Assembly (NCBI RefSeq): GCF_026914185.1
Contig: NC_070567.1
Coordinates: 6,970,001 to 7,034,000 of the forward strand
Direction of reading: 5' to 3'
DNA: 64,000 bases
Source: Puccinia triticina
Taxonomy: Eukaryota > Basidiomycota > Pucciniomycetes > Pucciniales > Pucciniaceae
The notes below the pieces were generated by a model. That model searched no databases and had not been told where the DNA came from. It saw nothing but the letters and a program-made list of their open reading frames with translations. Position numbers and translations under genes: made by a program. The stretch's first letter is position 1; each line of letters starts with the position of its first letter. This document shows positions 55,102-64,000 of this stretch, one piece after another.

Positions 55102-58095
55102 CTAGACAGTGAAACCCTGGATGACGGCACCACATTTTGAGTGAGCTGATTTGCTCAGTGCCTTGGTGAGTACATTGGTGATCTGTTCTGACCCCGGAAT
55201 CCACTTGATGGACATCTTTTTTCATACATTGCTTGGTTGGTGACATAAAACTCGCGTTCAATGTGATGTGTTCGCTTTTTGGACGCGTCTTCACATCCTA
55301 TCTTCACGGCCGATTGGTTGTTGCAGAATAATGTTACCGGAAAGTGGGTGCCAATTATGTTGTAAAGCAAGTTCCTTATCCACAGGGCATGTCTAGTCAC
55401 ATGTCCCAGAGCAATGTATTTGGCCTGGCATGTCAAGCTAGCTACTGTGACCAAGCGGTGTGACACCCACATTATGGGTGCGCCTTACAGCCAAATAACT
55501 ACACCATATGTGGATTGAGAGTTGGCTCCTCCCCAGTTTGCGTCCACATAGCATTCTACCGGTAATCCTTCTGACTGTGTCGGGTGAATGCAAAGGGGTG
55601 TGGTCTTTGTTTCTGCCAGGTATCCCAGAAGATGTTGGAGTCCCTTCCAATGAATTACCAAGGGTTTGCTGGAGAAACGCGCTAGATAATTCACGCTGTA
55701 TGCTATGTCTGGGCGGGTCCCAACGGCCACGTAGCTCAGACCACCAATGGTTGACAGGAAATCCTTGCTGTTGGTTCCATGATTGTTTGGGTCTGTGTTA
55801 GCAGTGAATCCTTCTGGGAGAGGTGAAGAGTGGTGTGTCACGCCGTCCCATCGCTCCTTCAGGATCTTTTCTATCAGGTTTGGCTGCGTCAAGTCAAAAC
55901 CGTTGTAAGACTCAAAAGTGGTAATGAAACCCTTTTGCTGAATGGTGAAGGGTATGATGGAGTTGCAAGCTCTGCCCTTCTGTTATCAGTCAACAAGACC
56001 CACCAAGCTCAGCTTGGCAAGTTTTATTAAGTGATAGGTCTGGTCTGTTCCAGATGAAATCTGTTTGACTGGCAACGTGTAAGTGTTTCAATTACTTTGT
56101 TATAAGGGTTGAAATGTTGTTATAAGGGTTGATTTATTGTTATAAGGGTTTTAGGATTTGAGTGTGGATGAGTGTTGGGTGACTTGTGAGTTCTGGGTGA
56201 GGAACTGGGGAGCAGGCCACTGGGGGTGGAGAGAGCTCCTTTTATAGACAAAAGGGGAGCCCCAAAGGGGCTTGTGGGTTAGGGTTTCAGCTAATCTAGA
56301 CAACAGGGTGAGGGATTTTAGCTGGTGGGAGTAGATACAAATGATGTCATAGCCCCTCAGGGGCGCATGAATGGTGTCAGAATATACAACAGAACATTCT
56401 AACGCATGCATGAGGTGACAGTAGACTGCATGAGCTGTCATACAGGGGGAATTAGTGTATACACAAAGTCTGAGGCTGCAGAAACAGTGTAAATGATGTC
56501 ATACTATGTATATAAAGGAGTGTATGTAGTTAATATGTAATGAGTGTAGCCTGACAGGGAGATGTATGTTTGTATCCTGTGATATGTATAAGTGTACTAC
56601 TGTGAAACTTGGGTTGAGGCAGGTGACAGCTGGGTTACTGGGGCTGGCCGTGTGATAGGTGTCCATGAGATGTAACTTCCACGCTAGAGGGGGTCCAGGG
56701 GTGCTTCCAGTGGTGACTAGGGGTGAAATTGGCCGTAGAATCAATTTCTGGGGTCCATTTGATGGTATCTTGAGGCCTAGTATGAGTAATTATGTGGCAT
56801 AGAAAAAACTTTTTATTTTTCCACTTTTCCGTCTACCACACCGTCAGCCGTGCGGCAGATCTTCACTCCAACCATACTTGTTAAGCCTTCATTCCATTTG
56901 ATCTTGAGGCTCCCTTTCAGTTGTTGTTCTAGTAATCAGAGGGCTTCATCAGATGATCCAGTGACAATCCCGTCATCGATGTGGACCCAGATTATTGATT
57001 GGTCTACCTTGTTGCTGAGGGTATACACACTAGAATCGTAGTAGTTTGAAACATAATCAAGATTGGCTAGTGTGCCACTGAGATGCTTCCACCAGCACCT
57101 GGCGGCTTGCTTGGTGCCGTACAGCGCTCGGTGTAACAGGAAGGCCTCCCCATCACCGACATCCAACCCTTCGGGGGCTTGGACCCATACCTCCTCGTCA
57201 ATGGGAGCATTCAGGTAAGCCGCCACAAAGTCAAAGTTATATATGGGCCAGTTATTTCGCGCCGCAATGGACAGGAGGATCCTCATTGACGTGAACGTCG
57301 CCGTTGGTGCAAAAGTGTGGGCGAAGTTGGTTCCTTCCTTTTGGTTGAACCCTTTTGCGACATATCTGGCTTTGTATTTGACGGTGCCATCAGAATTTAG
57401 TTTCTTTGCAAAGACCCAGCGTGCTTCTAGCTTCTGGCGATTTGTAGGCAGACGACAAACGGACCAGACCTGTTCTCTTTTAAGGTTGTCCAGTTCAATA
57501 TTGACGGCCATTTTCCACTGCGCGGCTTCTGGGGATTGCATAGCTGCCTTGAATGTGAGGGGAACGTCGCTGGATTTGTTGGCGCAATCACGCAAGCATT
57601 GGTCAACTAGTGCTTCTTGCTTGTCCACAAGTTTCTCCTGTGTTAAATAATTCAAAATAAGGCTTTGCGTGACGGGAGTCTTCAACGGTGGCGCTGCGGT
57701 ATCCTGTTCCTCAGAGCCTTTGGTAGGATTAGACTTTCCGGCAATTGTAGGTAGAGTGTTCCGGCCCAAATTGGCCCAAGCAGATGAGACAAGTTTTTTT
57801 GACTTGGGAATCCAAAAAGCCCACCCTTTTGACTCTGGGAGGTGGCCAACAACAAGTCCTTCAATAGCGTGGTCATCCAATTTCTTGCGCTTTTCAGGGG
57901 CCACAAGGACGTAGGCCCGGGATCCAAAAAACCTTGTCCTATCAAGTTGTGGATTGTCCCCAAAGAAGAACTCGTACGGTGTCTTCTCCTTGGTCACTCA
58001 ATTTGGGATGCGATTAAAGTCCAGGCCGCCCACATGAACGCGTAGCCCCAGAACTCTCTGCCAAGTTTGCTATCATAGAGGATGCTGCGTCCCAT
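55102..58095 (-). pseudogene. Ty1/copia pol remnant, truncated and interrupted
   Basis: From 58095 down it reads the end of integrase (SILYDSKLGREFWGYAFMWA), then KTPYEFFFGDNPQLDRTRFF. Reverse transcriptase follows (WVFAKKLNSDGTVKYKARYV, ALYGTKQAARCWWKHL, WVHIDDG) and then RNase H (TRPDIAYSVNYLARFS, AKYIALGHVTRHALWIRNLL, KRTHHIEREFYVTNQ), ending at 55102. Damage: a frame shift near 58020, TGA near 57998, TGA at 56938-56936, an insertion of about 877 bp, TAA at 55487-55485, and a shift near 55210. The 5' part is cut off exactly where the gypsy LTR begins, so it lies beyond that element. Confidence 0.88.
55944..56820. mobile_element. About 877-bp insertion in the copia pol
   Basis: The copia frame stops making sense after GTGGAAA (minus, about 56820) and resumes at ATTCAGCAAAAGGGTTTC (about 55943). 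The DNA between has no coding content and contains three TTGTTATAAGGGTT repeats near 56098-56150. I found no clear terminal repeats or target duplication. Confidence 0.55.
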
Positions 58096-58286
58096 TGTTA
58101 GGGGCTGTCTGGCGGGATGAGGAGGCCGTCTGGTAGGTATAGCTAGATAATAGATTGCTAGATGGGGAGAGCAGGATGATCTCTCCCCGGGTCCCTCTAA
58201 TGCTAGGGACCTGTGACATGTACATACAACAGTGACATGCCCTCCCTGGGGTAGGCTACGGCGCGCTGACGCGGCAGCTCATAACA
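58096..58286 (-). repeat. LTR of gypsy element A (191 bp)
   Basis: Minus-strand ends TGTTATGAGCTGCCGCG and CCAGACAGCCCCTAACA. It shares CTCTCCCCATCTAGCAATCTA and the TGTTATGAGCTG start with the LTR at 62280, so elements A and B are related. Confidence 0.85.
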
Positions 58287-58373
58287 CTACCCCGCCCTTA
58301 ACGCCCAAGCCCCCGGCTCTGCGTCCTAATCCCCGGGCGGCGTCAAAAAACCCCATGGGGAAAAAGCCAACCC

Positions 58374-61300
58374 TCATTTGAATCGCCGTGACCGCCGATG
58401 TCTATCCGCCGGGTTGGGAATTTTTTTGTTGAATTGTTCAAGTAGTTCTTGACAGTGCTTGAGGTTGATGGCTGGCTCCCACAAATTTGCGTCCGGTCCG
58501 TAGCCTTTCCATCCCACTAGGTACTCCATTGTCTTTCTTTTTTGCCTACAGTCCAATATTTCCTCCAATTCCCACTCCTCTTTGCCTTCTACCTCAATTG
58601 GTCCTGGCTCAACCGCTGTCCTTCCCTCAATGGTGTCCGGGGTCGCCTTCCTGAGTACTGAAAAATGGAAATTTGGGTATACCCCCTTCATAGAGGGCGG
58701 TAGTGTCAGCGTATATACAGATGGGGAGACCTTATTAGAAATAAAATGTGGTCCTAGCCACCGATGAGACAATTTTGGGCTGGGTCGTGTTGTCGAGATG
58801 TTTTTGCTATTGAGCCATACTGCGTTGCCAATGCTCCACGATGGAGTCTTGCGCACCCGCCTGTTGAATTGCCTCTTCATGGCTGTCTGCGCTTCTTCTA
58901 GGCTGGCCCTCAGTTCTTCTTGTACCCCTACGAGTCCTTTGAGCCGTGCTTCAACCGCTGGGAGACACTGTCCTGCCAAGGGGACACCTCCAATTGTTGC
59001 ATCAAAGCCGTAGTTGGCTTTAAAGGGCGACATTCCTGTTGACGCGTGGTTGTGGTTATTGTACAAGAACTCAGCGGTGGCCAGGATGGGCTCCCAATTA
59101 TCCTGTTGATAATTGACAAAGTTCCGTAAGTACTGCTTGACAGCTTTGTTGACAATCTCTGACTGGCCGTCAGTCCGTGGGTGGTACGCGGTGGAGGGGC
59201 ACAGTTGAATGCCTAAAGATTTACTGAGCTCCTTGGTGATTTGCGAAATAAAGATACTCCCCCGATTGGAAATGATCGTCTTGGGTGTGCCGTGGAGTTT
59301 CCACACGTGACAAAGCATCAGGTCCGCCAGCTCCCCGGCCGTAGTCATCTTTTGGCATGGGATGAAATGAGCCATTTTGGTCAGCCGATCCACTACGGTT
59401 AATATGCTGTCTGCCCCATTCGACTCTGGCAGGTCAGTGATAAGGTCGTAAGAGATATTGGTCCATGGTCCTGCCGGTATGGGGAGCGGTTCCAGAGTTC
59501 CTTGTGGCTTTTGCGTTGACGCCTTGACTTGTTGACACAAGTCGCACCTGTCCACGTACTTGTTCACAAAATTTGTCATTGATGGCCATGTGAAACAGCG
59601 CCTGATCAGCGCCAACGTCTTGGCTCGTCCTGGGTGGCCCGCTGGTTGACAGTCGTGGCGGCTTTGCGCAATTGCTCTCTTGATTGACGCACCCGCCGGC
59701 ACCTCAATCCTTCCGTTCCGGTATAGCACTCCATCTGCCCAGACATACTGGTCTGCGCCCATTCCATCCGCCTGTATCTTCTCCGCCAACTCTGTCAGTC
59801 TTTGATCATTTTCTGTGGCAGTGCGAATCAGACTTATCAGTTCAATATCTGTACGGGTCAGGCTCTCCTCTACAGCGTCCAGGGGATCACCCTCTCCTGT
59901 GCCGAGTACATCCGCCTCAAACTACCCCTTGGCGTCGTCCAGGTTGATAGTTTCGTCCACAAACCACTCGTCTACTTCAGCCCACTCCAGCTCGGATACA
60001 GCGGCAAAAGTTTCAGGTGTGATGTTTTCCGGTCAAAGTAGCTGGCCAAACAATAGCTTATCCTCTTTTCTGGGTGCCAGGTCCGGGCGTCTTGACAGCG
60101 CGTCCGGCTTGGTTGCCTGTCTCCCGGGTTGGAATACAATTTCAAAATCAAAATTCCCTAATGTCTCGTCCCAGCGCGCTTGCCGTCGTGTGAGGTTCTT
60201 GCTGGCCATAAAGCTCTCAAGGTTTTGGTGATCAGTGTAAACTATGGCTTTCAGACGGTTGGGGTTACCCTCGAGGTAGTGGCACCATTCTTTGAAGGAC
60301 GCGACGATAGCTAATAACTCCTTGTCAAAGATTTCATAATTCCGTTCCGCCTGAATGAGAGATCTGGACAGATATGCTACTGGGTGTAACTCCTTGTCCT
60401 TCTTGCATACCTGTGACAACACTGCTCCCAGCGCAAAATCGGAACAATCACATTCTAGAAGGAATGGCCGGTAGGGGTCCGCTATCTTCAGGATAGGGGC
60501 CGTTGTGAAAGCCGTCTTCAATGACTCAAACACCAAGTTGCAGCGCTCGTCCCAAATGAACCTTGTGTCTGCCTTTGTAAGATCATGCAGCGGTCTGGTG
60601 GTTCTGGAAAATTGGTCTATGAATCGCCGGTAGAAGTTAGCGAAGCCAACAAATTGTTGCAACTCGGTGACATTACTGGGGGCCGGCCAATCTGTTACCG
60701 CCTTGACTTTGGCCGGGTCCATCCTCACGCGGTTGCAGGATATCAGCAGGCCCAAGTATTCAACCTCATCCCTTGAAAACTCGCACTTTTTGGGTTTGAG
60801 CCAGAGTTGGTGTTTGCTGAGTGTCTCCAGCACGCTGCATACTGCTTCCTCGTGGTCAGTCCCTCGCTGGGTGTAGACCATAATGTCGTCTAGATATGCC
60901 GCCGTATCCTTCCCAATCCTGCCGAGCAGGATGTCCTGCATAAAGAACTGGAAGAACCCAGGTGCGCCGGTCGGTCCAAACGGCATTGTCAGTGGTGCAA
61001 ACTGGCCGGCGTGGCAGACGAACGCCAACTTCTCCTCGTTGCCCTCCGCAACCCGCAGGTTTCCGTAAGCATTCCGCAGGTCGAGTTTAGTAAACTTGTC
61101 AGTGTTTAGCAGACTATCCACTAAATCCATTGTTAAAGGGAGGGGGTATTTGTTCTTTACTGTGAGCGCGTTCAAATTGCGATAATCAAAGCATGGCCAA
61201 AGATTCCCATCCTTTTTCCCAATGAACAGCACCGGCGCCGCCCACGGGTACGTCGTCCGCCTTATCGTCCCATTGTCGAGACCCTCCCTAACAAGCTTAT

Positions 61301-62279
61301 CCAGCGCGTCTGTCTCCACTGGGGATAGGGGGATTATTCGGCTGGCCTGCGGCACTGCTCCGGGGATAAGATCCACCCTGAAGTCGTACTTGCGCCTGGG
61401 GGGTAGCCGCTGCGCGTCGGATTTGCGGAACATGCCAAGGTAAGCATGGTACTCCCAGGGCACCATCTCCTCTAGCGTCTTAGAAGGCTCCGCACTACGC
61501 GCATCCGCTGCTAGCTTTGCCAAAGTTGACCAAGAAGCCTTCGCCGCACATACCATGCTCGGGACCTGTCCTGTCAAATTTGGAAGAGGTGCCCGCTTGC
61601 CAGATGCTCTTAACTCCATCTGTGAGTGGGGGTAGATAGCGGACTCACATCGCGGGGGCGTTGTTCCGCATAAAGCGCGCACCCCCTTGTCATTGAACCT
61701 TGCGTAACTCCCTACGGGCTCCTCCCCGTTGGTCTAGACGAAGCCGCCGAAGCAGCCGCAATGGTCCCCTGTCCCGCATCCAGTTGCGTGTGGTTGTTGT
61801 TGCTGGCCAGCTCCGGGAGTGGCAGTACTGCCGGTGTCTGTGTGGGATGTTCCAGAATGTGTACCCGCTTGCCAGATGCTCCTAAATCTGTCTGGGAGTG
61901 GGGGTTGGAAATGGACTCACATTGCGGGGGTGTTGTCACGCATAATGCGCGCACCCCCTTGTCATTGAACCTCGCATACCTCCCTACGGGCTCCTCCCCG
62001 TCGGTGGAGGTTTTTGTCGGTCTAGACGAAGCCGCCAAAGCGGCCGCGATGGTCCTTTGTTCTGTAGTCGTCTGAGGGTGGTTTCTGCCGCTGACTGGCT
62101 CTGGAGGTGGTGGTGTTGTCGGTATCTGTGTGGCAAGTCCTAGAATATGTACCCGCTTGCCAGTTGTTCTTACTTGGCTAAGTGAGGAGGAAGAAATGGG
62201 GGACTCACATCGCGGGGGTGTTGTTTGGCATAAAGCACGCACCCCCTTGTCAAATCTCCTTGCTTGCCTCGCCCCGGGC
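58374..62279 (-). pseudogene. Gypsy A pol: RT, RNase H, integrase, chromodomain
   Basis: One frame spans 62279-58374 on the minus strand, interrupted only by TGA at 60035-60033 and TAG at 59924-59922. Reverse transcriptase: RKYDFRVDLIPGA, WAAPVLFIGKKDG, KLDLRNAYGNLRV, FGPTGAPGFFQFFM and YLDDIMVYT. RNase H: LLECDCSDFALGAVLSQ and YEIFDKELLAIV. Integrase: HHCC-type zinc finger (CDLCQQ), first Asp in SYDLITDLP, and Glu in DGQSEIVNK. The second catalytic Asp is replaced by Asn (IISNRGSIF, codon 59267-59265). The C-terminal chromodomain is WELEEILDCRQKRKTMEYLV followed by GWKGYGPDANLWEP, which in chromoviruses guides insertion to heterochromatin. The copy is therefore inactive for integration. Confidence 0.92.
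61600..62250 (-). repeat. Tandem repeats in the protease-RT linker
   Basis: A coding unit (FNDKGVRALC, TTPPRCES, GKRVHIL, TIAAA.AASSRPT) occurs three times, with equivalent points at 61681, 61953 and 62241 (spacings 272 and 288 bp). All copies stay in frame. Confidence 0.85.
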
Positions 62280-62491
62280 TGTTATGAGCTGCGCAGCGCG
62301 CCTTGCACTAGCCGGAGGCCCGAAGACATGTTACACGTTGTATCCACATGTCACACGTCTCTACTACATAGAGATGCCGGGGAGAGAGCACCACACTCTC
62401 CCCATCTAGCAATCTACTTATTACAGCTAGACACCCGCAGAAGAGGCGATCCTCCCTCTCCACCTTACGAGACCCGACCCGAGCCATAACA
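62280..62491 (+). repeat. 5' LTR of gypsy element B (212 bp)
   Basis: It starts TGTTATGAGCTGCGCAG and ends GAGCCATAACA. It resembles the element A LTR but has the opposite orientation. It directly follows element A coding sequence ending CCCGGGC. Confidence 0.85.
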
Positions 62492-62633
62492 TATTGCTAG
62501 ATCTCACAACAAGGAGACCGAGGATCAGAATCGACAGAACGACGAACAAGAACCTAGAAACAGAAAGAAACCGACTAGAAGGTGCGACCAGAACAGAACC
62601 AGAACCAGAATAACAGAAAGCCAACACGACGAG

Positions 62634-64000
62634 ATGGAGGCCGAAATTCAGGCACTCAAGCAACAGGTCGGCGAACTCGTGGCGGACATGCAAGAGGAGA
62701 GAACCCAAAGGGAGAAGGCAGAGGCGGACCTGGCGGCATCTCGTGGCCAGCAGACCGGACACGGAGCTCCCATCACCCCCACACCTAACGTCCCGGCGAG
62801 CCAACCGTCGACGGGAGAACCTACACCAAAAGGGCCGAAAATCGCGGTTCTGGACAAGTACGACGGTACTCGCGGCGCCAAGGCCAAAGTCTATGTGACC
62901 CAGGTGGGTCTGTACATGATTTTGAACCCGGCGATGTTCCCCGACGACCGTTCAAAGGTGATATTCTCGGTGTCCTACTTGACAGGACAGGCGAGCAGTT
63001 GGGCACAGCCGTATGTACGAGAATTGTTCGCGGGGAGAGTGGTCACCTACCAGGAGTTCTTGACGGCCTTCTGTATGATGTTCTATGACACCGAGAAGAA
63101 GGCCACGGCGGAGAAGGCCATTCGACAACTGAAGCAAACGAAGTCAGTGGCCGCGTACACGTACCAGTTCAATCTCCACGCCACCGACACCGGATGGGAG
63201 ACCCCCACACTCATGAGTCAGTATCAGCATGGTTTGAAGAAGGAGGTGCGACTGGCTTTGGTACTGGCAAGGGTTCAGTTCACCAAGCTCTCCGACTTGT
63301 CTAACCTGGCACTCAAAATTGATAACGAGATTGACGGCGCAGATCTGACATCGGCTGACCCGGCCCCGGCGACAGACCCCAACGCGATGGACTTATCAGC
63401 GCTGAAGGGCCGACTATCTGGCGCCGACAAGGCACAGATGATGCAAGACGGACTTTGCTTCCACTGCGGCGAGAAGGGCCACATCGCAAGGCAGTGCCCA
63501 GACAAGAGACCGAAGGGCAAGGCGAAAGCGGCAGCGGTCAGAATAGCCGAGCTGGAGGAACAAGTCCAACGACTATCGACCACGGCGGAGACGAGTGGCG
63601 AGGCGGGGAGGGCGGAGCAGTCAAAAAATTGGCGGTGCTCAGGAGTGACGGTTGTGCCGCACCTGAGCAAGGAGGATTTTGTAGTAGCTGAGTTAGGAGC
63701 CAGTAGTCTTACCCCTATTAGGACTACAGACCCCCGACTCTTGTTATCTCTAGTAATCAAATCGGTACATCCCTCCTTAGCCACAACAACCCCCTTAGCC
63801 CCCCGAGCCAAGTTTCTGGTCGACTCTGGGGCCACGCATGACGTATTGAGTGACCGGTTTGTCGATGAGTTGGGACTCCATTGCCGAGCCACCGGAGCTG
63901 TGAGGACAGTGTCAGGGTTCAACGGCTCAAGGAGCCAGACATCCCGTGAGATTGACCTATGTCTGGACACCGACACCACACCGACGACGTTCATCGTCAC
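62634..64000 (+). CDS. Gypsy element B gag-protease, runs off the window
   Basis: The frame is open from ATG 62634 to the window edge (455 codons), so it has no visible stop. The N-terminus is a coiled-coil-like stretch (MEAEIQALKQQVGELVADMQ). The retrotransposon gag domain follows (KYDGTRGAKAKVYVTQVGLY, FSVSYLTGQASSWAQPYV, FLTAFCMMFYDTEKKATAEK). A CCHC zinc knuckle (CFHCGEKGHIARQC) lies at residues 275-288, and an aspartic protease active site (FLVDSGATHDVLS) has its Asp at residue 397. Gag packages the RNA and the protease matures the polyprotein. No stop or shift is seen, so this copy may be intact. It lies inside element A in the opposite orientation. Confidence 0.93.
   Translation, partial: MEAEIQALKQQVGELVADMQEERTQREKAEADLAASRGQQTGHGAPITPTPNVPASQPSTGEPTPKGPKIAVLDKYDGTRGAKAKVYVTQVGLYMILNPAMFPDDRSKVIFSVSYLTGQASSWAQPYVRELFAGRVVTYQEFLTAFCMMFYDTEKKATAEKAIRQLKQTKSVAAYTYQFNLHATDTGWETPTLMSQYQHGLKKEVRLALVLARVQFTKLSDLSNLALKIDNEIDGADLTSADPAPATDPNAMDLSALKGRLSGADKAQMMQDGLCFHCGEKGHIARQCPDKRPKGKAKAAAVRIAELEEQVQRLSTTAETSGEAGRAEQSKNWRCSGVTVVPHLSKEDFVVAELGASSLTPIRTTDPRLLLSLVIKSVHPSLATTTPLAPRAKFLVDSGATHDVLSDRFVDELGLHCRATGAVRTVSGFNGSRSQTSREIDLCLDTDTTPTTFIV

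Larger units (their letters stand above)
58096..62279 (-). mobile_element. Ty3/gypsy chromovirus (element A), 5' part missing
   Basis: The 3' LTR is at 58096-58286, followed inward by a G-rich polypurine-like tract (AAGGGCGGGGTAG on the minus strand) and the pol reading up to 62279, where it is cut by the LTR of a second element. It is inserted in the copia integrase region. The next bases of copia on the minus strand are ATGGG, the predicted target duplication, whose partner lies outside the window. Confidence 0.9.

Noticed and set aside
63275..64000. 241-codon minus-strand frame at the right edge
   Set aside because: It is antisense to the gag-protease frame, which carries the zinc knuckle and protease motifs.
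1..64000. tRNA, rRNA or snRNA genes
   Set aside because: I saw no cloverleaf with A and B boxes and no rRNA-like sequence, though short RNA genes cannot be excluded by eye.

Overview
The window reads as nuclear DNA of a rust fungus (Pucciniales, most likely Puccinia or a close relative). The evidence is many short GT-AG introns of about 50-110 bp, typical basidiomycete housekeeping genes, Tet-like dioxygenase and Tnp2/CACTA transposase proteins of the kind rusts carry in many copies, and dense nested retrotransposons. This is inference from gene content; no rRNA or other marker gene is present.

Layout. 1-7.6 kb: a partial unrecognised gene (minus), a PDCD2/TSR4 homologue with several broken frames (plus), and a four-exon unrecognised gene with one hydrophobic segment (minus). 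7.6-12.4 kb: no coding, but three structured repeats: a hairpin-rich block, a 1.2 kb inverted repeat built from six 154-bp units, and a tandem array of palindromes between two related hairpin modules. 12.5-35 kb: an accessory island with a SNF2-type ATPase pseudogene, two members of one unrecognised family (both carrying nonsense codons), a CACTA (Tnp2) transposase, two further unrecognised genes, and a Tet-like 2OG-Fe(II) dioxygenase with all iron ligands present. Three copies of a 36-48 bp palindrome lie between these genes. 35-42.4 kb: no genes; two adjacent CACTA-like non-autonomous elements, one of them a 2.4 kb GC-rich fold-back. 43.4-52 kb: a well-preserved housekeeping block: a Rab4-type GTPase, a PX/PXB/DUF3818 protein (YPR097W/LEC1 type) and an EAF-type transcription elongation factor. 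52-64 kb: two abutting MITE-like elements, then retroelements nested in order: a decayed Ty1/copia, a Ty3/gypsy chromovirus inserted in its integrase region, and a second gypsy element with an open gag-protease frame inserted in the first and running off the window.

The housekeeping genes (Rab4, PX, EAF) splice cleanly, so gross sequence error is unlikely. The island and retroelement genes instead carry nonsense codons that are mostly TGA where Arg (CGA) or Trp is expected. That fits C-to-T decay of silenced repeats. The most unusual material is a set of 36-bp palindromes with constant ends (TGTCAC) and centre (GTACG) but two different inner six-mers. One version is dispersed between genes; the other is tandemly arrayed inside about 140-bp palindromic units.
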